Shown here one piece after another: positions 19,370 through 28,997 of a DNA stretch of 64,000 bases. The notes beneath the pieces are model-generated. The model searched no databases. It was not told the DNA's origin and worked only from the letters and a program-made list of their open reading frames with translations. Each line of letters begins with the position of its first letter. The first letter of the stretch is position 1. The position numbers were made by a program, and so were the translations under genes. This stretch comes from Roseibium suaedae (lineage in GTDB: Bacteria > Pseudomonadota > Alphaproteobacteria > Rhizobiales > Stappiaceae), in contig NZ_FRBW01000002.1 of the NCBI RefSeq assembly GCF_900142725.1, forward strand, positions 648,710 through 712,709, in the 5' to 3' direction.

Positions 19370-19472
19370 AGAAAAAAGCAAAGCCACCAGTTCAAGACAC
19401 TGATCGGGCAGAGGCACCTCACGTGCAAGCACAGACCGCACAGCCCGCCGATCCACCGGAAGGAAACATCCC

Positions 19473-21038
19473 ATGACCGCCACTCAGAACGGCAGCGAAA
19501 ACGACAAGGTCTTCATCTTCGACACCACCTTGCGCGACGGCGAACAGTCGCCCGGCGCCTCGATGACCCTCGAAGAAAAGCTGCAGATTGCGGAAATCCT
19601 CGACGAGATGGGCGTCGACATCATTGAAGCCGGCTTCCCGATCGCCTCCAACGGCGACTTCGAGGCCGTTGCCGAGATCGCCAAGAACTCCAAGCGCTCT
19701 GTCATCGCTGGCCTGGCCCGCGCCATTCATGCGGACATCGACCGCTGCGGCGAAGCCGTCAAGCACGCCCAGCGCGGCCGCATTCACACCTTTGTCTCCA
19801 CCTCCCCGATCCATCTGAAGTACCAGATGAACAAGTCGGAAGAGCAGGTGCTCGACATCATCACCGACACCGTTGCCCGCGCCCGCAACCTGATCGATGA
19901 TATCGAATGGTCCGCAATGGACGCGACCCGCACGCCGATCGAATATCTCTGCCGCGCCGTGGAAGCTGCGATTTCGGCAGGCGCCACCACGATCAACCTG
20001 CCGGATACGGTCGGCTATGCAACGCCGGACGAGTACAAGCAGATGTTCATGGACATCCGCAACCGGGTGCCGAACGCGGACAAGGCGATCTTCTCCGTTC
20101 ACTGCCATGACGACCTGGGCCTGGCTGTCGCCAACTCCCTGGCCGGTGTGGCTGGCGGCGCGCGCCAGATCGAATGCACGATCAACGGCCTCGGCGAACG
20201 GGCAGGCAACGCGGCTCTGGAAGAAATCGTCATGGCGATCCGCACCCGCGGCGACGTCCTGCCCTATTCATGCGGCGTGGAGCCGAAGTTCATGACCCGC
20301 GCCTCCAAGCTGGTGGCTGGCGCCTCCGGTTTCGCGGTTCAGTACAACAAGGCCATCGTCGGCAAGAACGCCTTCGCGCATGAAAGCGGCATCCACCAGG
20401 ATGGCATGCTGAAGAACGCGGAAACCTACGAGATCATGCGCCCGGAAGATGTCGGGGTCCGTGCGACCTCCCTGATCATGGGCAAGCACTCCGGCCGCCA
20501 CGCTTTCAAGGACAAGCTCAAGGAGTTGGGCTACGAACTGGGCGACAACGCCTTGCAGGAAGCCTTCCGCCGCTTCAAGGATCTGGCCGACCGCAAGAAG
20601 CACGTTTATGACGAGGACATCGAAGCCCTGGTCGAGGACGAAATCTCCATCGCCAGCGATCAGACCCGCGTTATCGCCCTGACGGTTATCGCTGGTACGG
20701 GTGGCCCGCAGAAGGCCATCCTGACCATGGATGTCGGCGGTCAGCACATCACCAAGGAAGCCAATGGCGACGGCCCGGTGGATGCCACCTTCAACGCCAT
20801 CAAGTCCATCGTGCCGCATGACGCCAAGCTGTCGCTCTACCAGGTGCATGCCGTGACCGAAGGCACCGACGCACAGGCAGAAGTGTCCGTCCGTCTGGAA
20901 GCTGGCGGCCGCATTTCCACCGGCAAGGGCGCCGACACGGACACGCTCGTGGCCTCTGCCCGCGCCTATGTTTCGGCCCTCAACAAGCTGAACCTGCGCC
21001 AGCAGAGCTCCAACCCGGGCGCGCTGCAGGCCGTCTGA
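19473..21038 (+). CDS. leuA: 2-isopropylmalate synthase
   Basis: First committed step of leucine synthesis: condensation of 2-oxoisovalerate with acetyl-CoA. 521 residues, the LeuA type 1 length. The DRE-TIM motif [16 protein letters not shown] (about residues 11-26) and the metal-binding [12 protein letters not shown] are present. A central linker precedes the C-terminal LeuA allosteric domain (from about residue 385), where leucine binds. GGAAGGA precedes the ATG. Expression is probably controlled by the leucine-rich leader upstream; it ends in a strong terminator. Confidence 0.97.
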   Translation: MTATQNGSENDKVFIFDTTLRDGEQSPGASMTLEEKLQIAEILDEMGVDIIEAGFPIASNGDFEAVAEIAKNSKRSVIAGLARAIHADIDRCGEAVKHAQRGRIHTFVSTSPIHLKYQMNKSEEQVLDIITDTVARARNLIDDIEWSAMDATRTPIEYLCRAVEAAISAGATTINLPDTVGYATPDEYKQMFMDIRNRVPNADKAIFSVHCHDDLGLAVANSLAGVAGGARQIECTINGLGERAGNAALEEIVMAIRTRGDVLPYSCGVEPKFMTRASKLVAGASGFAVQYNKAIVGKNAFAHESGIHQDGMLKNAETYEIMRPEDVGVRATSLIMGKHSGRHAFKDKLKELGYELGDNALQEAFRRFKDLADRKKHVYDEDIEALVEDEISIASDQTRVIALTVIAGTGGPQKAILTMDVGGQHITKEANGDGPVDATFNAIKSIVPHDAKLSLYQVHAVTEGTDAQAEVSVRLEAGGRISTGKGADTDTLVASARAYVSALNKLNLRQQSSNPGALQAV

Positions 21039-21065
21039 GGCCATCCCTTCACTTGCCGAAAACAG

Positions 21066-21092
21066 AAAGGGCGCCACTTGGCGCCCTTTTTT
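21066..21092 (+). terminator. Rho-independent terminator of leuA
   Basis: Perfect 10-bp stem AAAGGGCGCC/GGCGCCCTTT with an ACTT loop and six T residues on the 3' side, 28 bases after the leuA stop. Confidence 0.9.
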
Positions 21093-21120
21093 GGTTCTAA
21101 CTAAGAATTTTCTCTTCGTT

Positions 21121-21237
21121 GTCATCCCGGTTTGGTGCGTAAGCGCCAAGACCGGGATCCAGTATCCCGTAGAGTGGGATCTTGAAAAAGGCATTTACCT
21201 CAAATGCTTACCGGATCCCTGCCTTCGCAGGGATGAC
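21121..21237. repeat. Multi-hairpin dispersed repeat element
   Basis: A 117-bp noncoding block bounded by GTCATCCC and GGGATGAC. It folds as four successive hairpins: ATCCCGGTTTGG with CCAAGACCGGGAT, ATCCC with GGGAT, GCATTT with AAATGC, and ATCCCTGC with GCAGGGAT. Its first 43 bases recur in inverted orientation at the right edge of the window (about 63955-64000). The remainder of 21039-21349 has no gene. It resembles a palindromic intergenic repeat family (REP/MITE-like). Confidence 0.7.
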
Positions 21238-21349
21238 ATCCAGCCCTTCACGATTTGATGCTTTCAAGGGTGATTGAGTTCTAACTGATCAGCCAGCCCG
21301 TCCTCTGTGCCGAAACAATTCATGCCGACACTGAAACAGGGAAAAAAGC

Positions 21350-21988
21350 TCAGGCACTCATCACATAGCTGCGCATGGAAGGGCTGAGAAGCTGGAAGAG
21401 GTCGCAAGGACTTCCGTCAATCCGGCTGCTTTCCCGGTAGGTGAAGCCCAGCTTTGACACCATATCCCGGCCATCTCTGTCATCCGTGCGGAAGCTCGCC
21501 ACCAGATGAGAGAAATAGGTATTCTCGAAAAACCAGTCGGTCAGCCCCTGACAGATATCCCGCGCAATCGTCGGATAGAGAGACCGGGCCGCCCGGGAAA
21601 AGCTGTAGCTCAAACCGATTTCCGAGGTCTCTTCAATCGGCACGAAACCCGCCCAGCCAAGAAACTGCGGGCCTGTGCGGATGGAAGAGGCCGCCTTCTC
21701 TGCAACCTGACCTTCGGACAGGTCAAGCCGGGCGGCGACGGAAGGATATGCCTCACGCACGCGCTGCTGGCGCAAGGTAACCTTGAAAGTGCTGAACCCG
21801 TGCCGCGCCTGGTTTTCCAGAGTACGGGACAACCAGAGTTCTGCTTGCCGCTCGTCCCAGGGACGGGCATTGCCAGACAGAAACCGGTGCGCTTCGGGAT
21901 CAGAATGATGATCCAGGACGAGAGGAAGGTCCTCGTCCGAAAACGGGTGAAGGCTGATGCCCCCCCGGACCAGAACGATATCGTTCAT
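21350..21988 (-). CDS. GNAT-family N-acetyltransferase
   Basis: 212 residues, RimJ/RimL-like in outline: N-terminal VRGGISLHPFSDEDLPLVLDH, a central strand LGWAGFVPIEETSEIGLSYSF and the C-terminal SKLGFTYRESSRID. The acetyl-CoA loop is degenerate (SRAARSLYPTIARDI instead of the usual Q/RxxGxG/A), so activity should not be assumed. Cytoplasmic, transcribed alone. The 283 bases between this gene's start and the miaA stop (21989-22271) hold an AT-rich stretch and a small CTCGCA/TGCGAG hairpin at 22207-22220, with no gene. Confidence 0.75.
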   Translation of the reverse strand: MNDIVLVRGGISLHPFSDEDLPLVLDHHSDPEAHRFLSGNARPWDERQAELWLSRTLENQARHGFSTFKVTLRQQRVREAYPSVAARLDLSEGQVAEKAASSIRTGPQFLGWAGFVPIEETSEIGLSYSFSRAARSLYPTIARDICQGLTDWFFENTYFSHLVASFRTDDRDGRDMVSKLGFTYRESSRIDGSPCDLFQLLSPSMRSYVMSA

Positions 21989-22271
21989 GGATTGCCTCCC
22001 TTTGACGGCGGGCGTCCTGCAAACCGTCCGTTCACAGGCTAGCCTCTCTCACGACCTTCCTGCCCGATGAGCATCGAAGTCGCAGTTATCGCGTCATGGC
22101 CTCCTCCTGCCATGGGGATGGTCTAACCCATGATTGTGAAAACTCAAAGGCAAGTTGGATAAGATTCTTTAACTTTTCCAGAATTGCACGAATTTTCAGC
22201 AACTTGCTCGCAAATGCGAGGGTGCGCCGCACAATCCAATTCCACAACCAAAGGATGTCTTCGGCCTTCAG

Positions 22272-23222
22272 TCAGCTAATCTTGTCAGCCAGCTCAGAAG
22301 CAGTCTGTCCGGAAGGATCGAGGCGGAGCCAGTCTCCCATCTGGTTGCGAAACCATGTCTCCTGCCGCTTGGCATATTGCCTTGTGGCAACGGTGAGCCG
22401 CCGCTCGGCCTCATCCGCATCAATCCCGCCTGCCAGAAGCTCTGCAACTTCCTTGATGCCAATGGCGCGCATGGCCGGCAATGTAGCGGGCAGATCCAGC
22501 GCAAGCAGGTTTTCCACCTCCCGGATGCCTTCGCTTTGCAACATCAAGGTTGCCCGGCGGGCAATCCGTTCATGCAGCCAGGGGCGCGGCGGTGCCAGAA
22601 CCAGGCAGAGACAGTCCACAGGATCGAGCAAGGCCTCACTCTGGGCTTCCGCCTGCCAGGCAGCCAGGGTCTTTCCAGTAGAGCGCACCACCTCCAGAGC
22701 TCTGGTCAGGCGCTGGAGATCCTGAAGGCCCTCTGCAGCGGCTTCATCCAGAGGCGCAAGCGCAGCACGCACCGCCTCCAGCCCCCCTTCTGCGGCCAGA
22801 GCGCGGCACGTATCGCGAACGCTGGCATCAATGTCCGGCAGCTCGGCAAAGCCTTCGGTCAGCGCCTTGAAATAGAGGCCGGTGCCGCCGACGAGAATGG
22901 GAAGCCGCCCCTCTTCCCAGGTCCGCTCCAGCTCCACTGCCATCATGCGCAGCCAGGCCCCGGTGGAAAAAGCCTCGGAGGACGGCAGGACACCGTAAAG
23001 CCGGTGAGGCGCCATGGCCTCTTCTTCGGCAGAGGGACGGGCCGTGACGATGGTCAGCTCCCGGTAAAGCTGCATGGAATCGGCGTTGATCACGGTGCCA
23101 TTCCAGCGCCGGGCCAATTCGATCGCCAATGCCGACTTGCCGCTGGCCGTCGGTCCCGCTATCAGAACGGCGCGGTACCGTCGCGCGGACGGTGCCTTCT
23201 GTTCAATCAAGGTCGCGCCCAT
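22272..23222 (-). CDS. miaA: tRNA dimethylallyltransferase
   Basis: Adds the isopentenyl group to A37 of tRNAs that read UNN codons. The P-loop GPTASGKS is followed by INADSMQLYRE and, later, LVGGTGLYFKAL, all diagnostic for the family. The start at ATG 23222 gives 316 residues, matching the family; the open frame continues 166 codons upstream, antisense to serB, and is not credible. An in-frame ATG at 23231 is the only alternative. The chosen start codon interlocks with that of divergent serB within the four bases CATG. Confidence 0.93.
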   Translation of the reverse strand: MGATLIEQKAPSARRYRAVLIAGPTASGKSALAIELARRWNGTVINADSMQLYRELTIVTARPSAEEEAMAPHRLYGVLPSSEAFSTGAWLRMMAVELERTWEEGRLPILVGGTGLYFKALTEGFAELPDIDASVRDTCRALAAEGGLEAVRAALAPLDEAAAEGLQDLQRLTRALEVVRSTGKTLAAWQAEAQSEALLDPVDCLCLVLAPPRPWLHERIARRATLMLQSEGIREVENLLALDLPATLPAMRAIGIKEVAELLAGGIDADEAERRLTVATRQYAKRQETWFRNQMGDWLRLDPSGQTASELADKIS

Positions 23223-24111
23223 GTCCCTCATTGCCACGTTTGTTTCCAATCCACTGCGCCCAGCCGTCGATGACGCTCTTCTGGCCGGCGCACGGGACAT
23301 TCTTGCTGCCACATCCGCCCCGGTTCTGTTGAACTCAGGTATTGCCGCAGACATCGCCTTTGACGGGGCAGATGCGCAAGAGGCGGAAACCCAGCTCCGT
23401 GCGTTTCTGGATGGCAAACCTGTGGACGTCTTTGTGCAGTCCAATGAGGGCCGGCGCAAGCGCCTGCTGATCGCAGACATGGATTCCACCATGATCGGCC
23501 AGGAATGCATTGACGAACTGGCCGCCGAACTCGGCCTCAAGGACCGCATCGCGGCCATCACCGAGCGGGCGATGCGCGGCGAGATCGAATTCGAACCTGC
23601 GCTCCGGGAACGGGTTGGCCTGCTGAAAGGCCTGCCGTTGGAGGCCATCGGCAAGGTGCTGGCGACCCGTATCACCCTGATGCCTGGCGCAAAGGAACTG
23701 GTGCGCACCATGAAGGCCAATGGCGCCTATTGTGCGCTCGTCTCCGGCGGCTTCACCCATTTCACCTCGGAAATCGCCCGCCAGATCGGCTTTGACGAGA
23801 ACCAGGCCAACCTTCTGCTGGAAGACGCAGGCGCGCTGTCCGGAGCCGTTGGCGAACCGATCCTTGGCCGGGAAGCAAAGCGTCAGCGCCTTGAAGAGCT
23901 GGTTGCCGAAAAGGGTCTGGACTTCCAGGAGACCCTGGCAGTTGGCGATGGCGCCAACGATCTGGCCATGATCGGCCGTGCGGGCCTGGGCGTTGCCTAT
24001 CATGCCAAGCCCGCCGTGGCCGAGGCCGCGGATGCCCGCGTCAACCATGGTGATCTGACCGCCCTGCTCTATTTCCAGGGCTATTCGGCCAGCGAATTCG
24101 CGAAGGTCTGA
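23221..24111 (+). CDS. serB: Phosphoserine phosphatase
   Basis: Last step of serine synthesis: dephosphorylation of O-phosphoserine. 296 residues. The N-terminal ACT-like domain (1-75) precedes a HAD phosphatase with the nucleophile motif DMDST (D86, D88), SGGFTHF, and GDGANDLAMI (metal binding). The ATG at 23221 interlocks with the miaA start codon, so the two genes have no intergenic region and each promoter must lie in the other's coding sequence or nearby. CAAGG lies 10 bases upstream. Confidence 0.95.
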   Translation: MSLIATFVSNPLRPAVDDALLAGARDILAATSAPVLLNSGIAADIAFDGADAQEAETQLRAFLDGKPVDVFVQSNEGRRKRLLIADMDSTMIGQECIDELAAELGLKDRIAAITERAMRGEIEFEPALRERVGLLKGLPLEAIGKVLATRITLMPGAKELVRTMKANGAYCALVSGGFTHFTSEIARQIGFDENQANLLLEDAGALSGAVGEPILGREAKRQRLEELVAEKGLDFQETLAVGDGANDLAMIGRAGLGVAYHAKPAVAEAADARVNHGDLTALLYFQGYSASEFAKV

Positions 24112-24161
24112 TGACCGCGCACGCTCCTCGCAGCGACAGCCGGTGCCCCCTTCCCGATACA

Positions 24162-24190
24162 AAAAAGGCCGCCCACAAGGCGGCCTTTTT
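24162..24190. terminator. Bidirectional terminator between serB and the Do protease
   Basis: Perfect 12-bp stem (24162-24173 and 24179-24190) with a CACAA loop. The outer pairs are A-tract against T-tract, so U-runs follow the hairpin in both directions. It separates convergent genes. Confidence 0.9.
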
Positions 24191-24217
24191 CATGTTTACG
24201 AAGTAGAATCCGAAGGC

Positions 24218-25708
24218 TTACTCGTCTTCGATGCGGACCGGCACGAAGCGCAGCTCACCAGACTGGTTGGAGAGCAGGAGAAGGGCCGACCGGCGGCCGT
24301 CCTTCTTCAGCTTTTCCACCTGGGTCTTCACATCATCCGGAGTAGCTACAGGCTCCTGCGCCACTTCCTTGATGACATCGCCGGCCTGAACCCGCTTGTC
24401 TTCGGCGGAGCTGCCCGGATTGACCTTGCGAACAACAACGCCCGTCACATCCGCCTCGATGGAGAACTCTGTGCGCGCTGCGTCGTCCAGCTCGCTCAGA
24501 ACCATGCCGAGGATTTCGGTTTCTTCCGGAGCTGCCTTGTCGTCGCTCTTGCCGCTGTCCTTGGTGTCCTTGGCCTCTTCGGCTGCTTCCTCAAGCTTGC
24601 CGACGGTGACCTTCAACGTGACTTTCTCGCCCTTGCGCAGAACCACCACATCCACGGCATCGCCAATGGTCGTCTCGGCCACCATACGCGGCAGTTCACG
24701 CATGGTCGCGACTTTGCGGCCATCGAATTCCAGGATCACATCACCCGGCTCGATCTTGGCTTCAGCTGCCGGACCATCATCATTGACGCCAGCCACAAGC
24801 GCACCGGAGGCAGATGCCATGCCGAGGCTTTCGGCAATGTCGTCGGTGACTTCCTGGATGCGCACGCCGAGCCAGCCACGACGGGTCTCGCCGAATTCCT
24901 GAAGCTGGGCAATCACGCGGGTCGCGGTCTTGGACGGAATGGCAAAGCCGATACCGATGGACCCGCCGGAAGGTGAAATGATCGCCGTGTTGATGCCGAT
25001 GACGTTGCCGTCCATATCAAACAGCGGACCACCGGAGTTCCCGCGGTTGATGGCCGCATCCGTCTGGATGAAGTTGTCATAGGGACCGGCGTTGATGTCA
25101 CGGTTCCGGGCGGACACGATGCCGACCGTCACGGTTCCACCCAGACCAAACGGGTTGCCGATGGCCATCACCCAGTCGCCAACGCGGATCTTGTCGCTGT
25201 CACCGAAGCTCACGGCAGTCAGCGGCTTTTCCGGGGTGACCTTCAGGACGGCAAGGTCGGTCTTCTCGTCCGTGCCGATCAGTTCGGCCTTCAGCTTGGT
25301 GCCGTCATTGAAGTTGGCGGTGATTTCATCCGCACCTTCAATGACGTGGTTGTTGGTGATGATGATGCCCTTTTCGCCATCAACGACGAAACCCGAGCCA
25401 AGGGACTGAACCCGGCGCGGACGGTCATCATCCCGGTTCTGCTGATTGAAGAACTCTTCAAAGAACTCCTGGAAGGGCGAGCCTTCCGGAACTTCGGGAA
25501 GCGGAACCGTGCGCTTGGCCTTGACCGTTTGCGCGGTCGAAATGTTCACCACCGCATCGCCGAGCTTTTCGGCGAGATCGGCGACGGAAACCGGGCCCTG
25601 CGCCTGTGCGGCCGTCATCGGCTGCACCGCAAGCATGCCGCCGACCATCGCCGCGGCAGCCAGGGATTTCGCCTTCACGAGGCCCTGATTGAAAATCTGT
25701 GACACCAT
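24218..25708 (-). CDS. degP: Do-family periplasmic serine protease (DegP/HtrA)
   Basis: Envelope quality-control protease. 496 residues from the ATG preceded by GGAGGAATGACCTT; the frame upstream is untranslated. A signal peptide spans about 1-37 (AVQPMTAAQAQ). The catalytic triad is H121 (TNNHVIEG), D151 (TDLAVLKV) and S225 (GNSGGPLFD). Two PDZ domains follow (about 255-345 and 395-485), separated by an acidic, Lys-rich linker (EEAAEEAKDTKDSGKSDDKA, about 365-384). It is next to hflK/hflC, a conserved neighbourhood in alphaproteobacteria, but a terminator lies between them, so it has its own promoter. Confidence 0.95.
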   Translation of the reverse strand: MVSQIFNQGLVKAKSLAAAAMVGGMLAVQPMTAAQAQGPVSVADLAEKLGDAVVNISTAQTVKAKRTVPLPEVPEGSPFQEFFEEFFNQQNRDDDRPRRVQSLGSGFVVDGEKGIIITNNHVIEGADEITANFNDGTKLKAELIGTDEKTDLAVLKVTPEKPLTAVSFGDSDKIRVGDWVMAIGNPFGLGGTVTVGIVSARNRDINAGPYDNFIQTDAAINRGNSGGPLFDMDGNVIGINTAIISPSGGSIGIGFAIPSKTATRVIAQLQEFGETRRGWLGVRIQEVTDDIAESLGMASASGALVAGVNDDGPAAEAKIEPGDVILEFDGRKVATMRELPRMVAETTIGDAVDVVVLRKGEKVTLKVTVGKLEEAAEEAKDTKDSGKSDDKAAPEETEILGMVLSELDDAARTEFSIEADVTGVVVRKVNPGSSAEDKRVQAGDVIKEVAQEPVATPDDVKTQVEKLKKDGRRSALLLLSNQSGELRFVPVRIEDE

Positions 25709-25822
25709 AAGGTCATTCCTCCATCCAGAGCGGAACCAGTGAGCCAGTTCACGCCCATGGTCAGATCGGTCTTTCGTTTTTGCCCTGCCCCAGCCTACCC
25801 CAGAGGCCGCGCAGGGCGGAAT

Positions 25823-25870
25823 GAAAAACGGTGCGGCAAGGGTGTCTATCCCCCGCCGCACCGTCTTTTT
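25823..25870. terminator. Terminator between the hflKC operon and the Do protease
   Basis: Perfect 10-bp stem ACGGTGCGGC (25828-25837) / GCCGCACCGT (25855-25864) with a 17-base loop and T/A tracts on both sides. On the minus strand it closes the hflK-hflC-DUF2065 operon just past the DUF2065 stop. Confidence 0.8.
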
Positions 25871-25872
25871 GA

Positions 25873-26058
25873 TCAGCCGCGAACCAGCCAGACGATCAGC
25901 ACCCCCAGAACCAGGGCGCCAAGTCCGGCGATCCGCAGGATCCTGTCAGGCGTTTCCAGCGCACTGCGCATCACCTGTTTCATCCCGCCGGGGTTCAGCG
26001 CATAGAGCGTGCCCTCCAGGGCAAGCGCCATCGCCACGGCGATGATGAGATCCTTCAT
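25873..26058 (-). CDS. DUF2065 small membrane protein
   Basis: 61 residues with two hydrophobic segments (about 4-20 and 41-58) and the family motif EGTLYALNPGGMKQVM. It overlaps the hflC stop by four bases (ATGA), so it is translated in the hflK-hflC operon. The family (YjeT in E. coli) is associated with hflKC, but its function is unknown; a role with the HflKC/FtsH complex is inference from linkage. Confidence 0.9.
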   Translation of the reverse strand: MKDLIIAVAMALALEGTLYALNPGGMKQVMRSALETPDRILRIAGLGALVLGVLIVWLVRG

Positions 26059-26984
26059 TGCGCGGGCGCAGCCGAGACCGGAGCCTGCGAACGGACTGCC
26101 GTGCTGTCTTCAGCCTTCGGGGATGCGCCGAGCGGATCCTTGAAGTAGCGGAAGAAGCTGGAGTCCGGAGACAGGACAAGGTTCGTATCACCCTGCTTCA
26201 GACCGGCCTCATACGCCTGCATCGAACGATAGAAGGCGAAGAAGTCCGGGTCCTGGTTGAACGCTTCAGCGAAGATCTTGTTCCGTTGCGCATCGCCTTC
26301 ACCGCGAACGATTTCAGCGTCACGCTTGGCTTCTGCGACCAGAACGGCAGCATCACGATCTGCACGGGAGCGGATACGGCGGGCCTGTTCTTCACCCTGC
26401 GCGCGCAGCTCGGTGGCTTCCCGCTGGCGTTCCGTCTGCATCCGGCCAAAGATGGCCTGGCTGTTTGCTTCCGGCAGATCCGCACGGCGGATCTTCACGT
26501 CCACCACTTCGATCCCCAGCTCAGACGCGCTTGCGCTCACGTCCCGGCGGATGTTTTCCATCACGCCGGAGCGGTTGTCACGCACCACGGCCGAGAAGGA
26601 CGTGCGGCCCAGTTCCGAACGCAGCGAAGACTGCAGGAACGTGGACAGACGCTGATTGGCAACGCGGACGTTCTGAACGCGCTGATAGAACAGAACCGGA
26701 TTGGAAATCTTGTAGCGGGCGAAAGCATCCACGACGAGACGCTTCTTGTCCGCGGCAATCGCTTCCAGCGGCGGCATGTTGAGATCAAGGATCCGCTTGT
26801 CCAGATAGACAACGTTCTGGAACGGAGACGGAAGCTTGAAGTTCAGACCCGGCTCCTGAACGACCTTGTCGATACGGCCAAAGGTCAGAACCAGGGCCTG
26901 CTGGGTCGGATTGACGATGAACATGCACGCGTAGGCCGCTACCGCGACGATGGCGAGCAAAATGACGAGAATACCGCTACGCAT
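26055..26984 (-). CDS. hflC: HflC, FtsH-associated SPFH protein
   Basis: 309 residues. One N-terminal membrane anchor (about 4-22), then the SPFH/band-7 domain (from VNPTQQALVLTFGRIDKVV) and a long helical segment rich in Arg and Ala (about 190-250). With HflK it builds the cage that encloses FtsH protease in the inner membrane. Its ATG overlaps the hflK stop by one base (TAATG), consistent with coupled translation. Confidence 0.96.
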   Translation of the reverse strand: MRSGILVILLAIVAVAAYACMFIVNPTQQALVLTFGRIDKVVQEPGLNFKLPSPFQNVVYLDKRILDLNMPPLEAIAADKKRLVVDAFARYKISNPVLFYQRVQNVRVANQRLSTFLQSSLRSELGRTSFSAVVRDNRSGVMENIRRDVSASASELGIEVVDVKIRRADLPEANSQAIFGRMQTERQREATELRAQGEEQARRIRSRADRDAAVLVAEAKRDAEIVRGEGDAQRNKIFAEAFNQDPDFFAFYRSMQAYEAGLKQGDTNLVLSPDSSFFRYFKDPLGASPKAEDSTAVRSQAPVSAAPAQ

Positions 26985-28180
26985 TACTGGTTCCCTCCGG
27001 TACGGCCGGACGCGCTGGAACGCGAAGCGTTCAGTTCATTGAGCGGCAGATAGGGCACGACACCCTGGCTGGATGCTCCGCTGTCGATGATCACCTTGGA
27101 GTTCGCACCCAGAACCTTTTCAAGGGTTTCCAGATACATACGTTCACGGGTCACGTCAGGAGCGTTCTTGTATTCCTCATAGATCTTGAGGAAGCGCTGG
27201 GACTGACCGGTTGCCTCGGCAATAGTCTGCTCCCGGTAGGCATTTGCTGCTTCAGAAACGCGAGCTGCTTCACCGCGGGCTTCCGGAACGACCCGGTTTG
27301 CATAGGACTGAGCTTCGTTCTGGATACGCTCCTGGTCGGCACGGGCCGCCTGAACATCACGGAAGGCATCGATCACCTGGTTCGGCGGATCCACCTTCTG
27401 CATCTGGACTTCGGTAATCTCGATGCCGGAGTTGTAGGAATCCAGGGTCTGCTGCATCAGCTGACGAACGTCATTCTGAATGGAAACGCGGTTTTCCGTC
27501 AGGATCGAGTCGATCTTGGAACGGCCAACCACTTCACGCATGGCGCTTTCGGCAACAGCCTTCACCGTGCCTTCCGGGTCCTGAATGTTGAAGAGGTAGT
27601 TGGTGATGCCTTCACGGGTATTCCGGATACGCCACTGCACCTTGAAACCGACGTCGACGATGTTTTCGTCGCCGGTCAGCATCAGGCTTTCAGCAGGAAC
27701 ATCGCGCGAGCGGATCGTGCTGCCGGCGATGATTTCCTCAACACCCACAGTCAATTCGCGCTGCAGTTCGACCTGCGGCGTTTCGACGGAACCGATCGGA
27801 TAAGGCCAGTTGTAGTTCAGACCGGTACCGGTCTGGTCAACCACTTCGCCCAGAACCAGCTCGACGCCGACTTCGCCTTCCTCGACCCGGTAGAAACCGG
27901 AGGAAGCCCAGATCACAGCCACCACGCCGATGACAAGCGCAGCGCCGGCAAAGCCGAGACCGCCGCCCCCACCGCCCGGCAGGACCGACTTCATGCGATC
28001 CTGTGTGCGCTTGAGCAATTCATCCAGGTCCGGCGGCTGATTGCCACCGCCGCGGTTCGGTCCGCCGCCCCATGGGCCGCCGTTATTACCGCCGCCGCCA
28101 CCGCTGCCCCATGGGCCGCCGTTGTTGCCGCCGCCCTTCCAGGGGCCACCACCGCCACCTGACTGATTGCTCCAAGGCAT
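26984..28180 (-). CDS. hflK: HflK, FtsH-associated SPFH protein
   Basis: 398 residues from the ATG preceded by AGAAGGAAG; 27 further in-frame codons upstream are not needed. The N-terminal 60 residues are the usual HflK Gly/Asn/Trp-rich cytosolic tail (repeats of NNGGPWG). A membrane helix (about 80-100), the SPFH domain (about 105-290) and a helical C-terminus follow. First gene of hflK-hflC-DUF2065. The 330-base stretch upstream to elaA holds its promoter region and the folA-elaA terminator. Confidence 0.96.
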   Translation of the reverse strand: MPWSNQSGGGGGPWKGGGNNGGPWGSGGGGGNNGGPWGGGPNRGGGNQPPDLDELLKRTQDRMKSVLPGGGGGGLGFAGAALVIGVVAVIWASSGFYRVEEGEVGVELVLGEVVDQTGTGLNYNWPYPIGSVETPQVELQRELTVGVEEIIAGSTIRSRDVPAESLMLTGDENIVDVGFKVQWRIRNTREGITNYLFNIQDPEGTVKAVAESAMREVVGRSKIDSILTENRVSIQNDVRQLMQQTLDSYNSGIEITEVQMQKVDPPNQVIDAFRDVQAARADQERIQNEAQSYANRVVPEARGEAARVSEAANAYREQTIAEATGQSQRFLKIYEEYKNAPDVTRERMYLETLEKVLGANSKVIIDSGASSQGVVPYLPLNELNASRSSASGRTGGNQ

Positions 28181-28363
28181 CAAGACTTCCTTCTGTCCGG
28201 CCCGGTTTGACACGAGGCATAAGCCTCCGCTCCGGGTTTCATCCTGGCTGTTCTGACTCATCGCAGGTTATAAGGAGGTTACCGGCGCGGTTCAACGCAC
28301 ACGACTTTCCCCGCCGCAAGGCAGGCCTCCCAGACCTCTGCTTTTTTCCTCTCGGCACGTGGG

Positions 28364-28392
28364 AAAAAAGCCGCCCTGTTTCAAGAGACGGC
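28364..28392 (-). terminator. Terminator of folA-elaA
   Basis: On the minus strand GCCGTCT pairs with GGGCGGC (two G-U pairs) around a 9-base loop and is followed by six U residues (28364-28369). It lies 120 bases past the elaA stop. Confidence 0.6.
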
Positions 28393-28511
28393 AGAGGCAA
28401 AACCGACAATTAATTGCAGAAAATGACCGGAACTGCCGCACCCAGCCGCAATTTACCGGGACCAGGCTGTTTCCCGGCTCAGAATGGCAGGCAGGGACAA
28501 CAAGACGCGCC

Positions 28512-28997
28512 TCAAGAGGGCCTGATCATGTCCACATGCTCGATGCCGTCTTCCAGGTAGAGATCTGAGCTGCGCTGGAAGCCGAAACCCGCATAAAAGG
28601 CCTCGAGATGGGCCTGCGCACTCAGATGGATTGGCTGACCGGGCCGCAGTTCTCCGACCTTCTTCACCGCTTCAGCCATCAGATAATCGCCCAACCGCTT
28701 GCCGCGCCAGGCCTTGGAAACCACCACGCGGCCTATCCGCGTTTCCAGACCAGCATCATCTGCCAGGAAGATGCGGACTGCTGCGGAGACGACGCCATCC
28801 TCCTGCATGAGCAGGAAATGCAAGGCCTCCGGATCCTTGCCGTCAATCTCCGGGAACAGGCAGTTCTGCTCCAGCATGAAGACATCCTGGCGCATCTTCA
28901 ACAATCCGTGAACCTGCCGGGCGCTCAGGTCATCGAACGCTGCCCACAGTCCATGAAGGCCTTCGGGCAGGGTCGCAAGTTTGGTCATCCCGCTCAT
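28512..28997 (-). CDS. elaA: ElaA-type GNAT acetyltransferase
   Basis: 161 residues from the ATG that overlaps the folA stop (ATGA), so translation is coupled to folA. The ElaA pattern is clear: FDDLSARQVHGLLKMRQDVFMLEQNC near the N-terminus, then RIGRVVVSKAWRGKRLG (acetyl-CoA loop) and HLSAQAHLEAFYAGFGF. The natural substrate of ElaA proteins is not known. Confidence 0.88.
   Translation of the reverse strand: MSGMTKLATLPEGLHGLWAAFDDLSARQVHGLLKMRQDVFMLEQNCLFPEIDGKDPEALHFLLMQEDGVVSAAVRIFLADDAGLETRIGRVVVSKAWRGKRLGDYLMAEAVKKVGELRPGQPIHLSAQAHLEAFYAGFGFQRSSDLYLEDGIEHVDMIRPS

Noticed and set aside
22272..23720. miaA frame extended 166 codons upstream into serB
   Set aside because: The extension is antisense to serB and Ser/Arg-rich without domain; the P-loop start at 23222 gives normal length.
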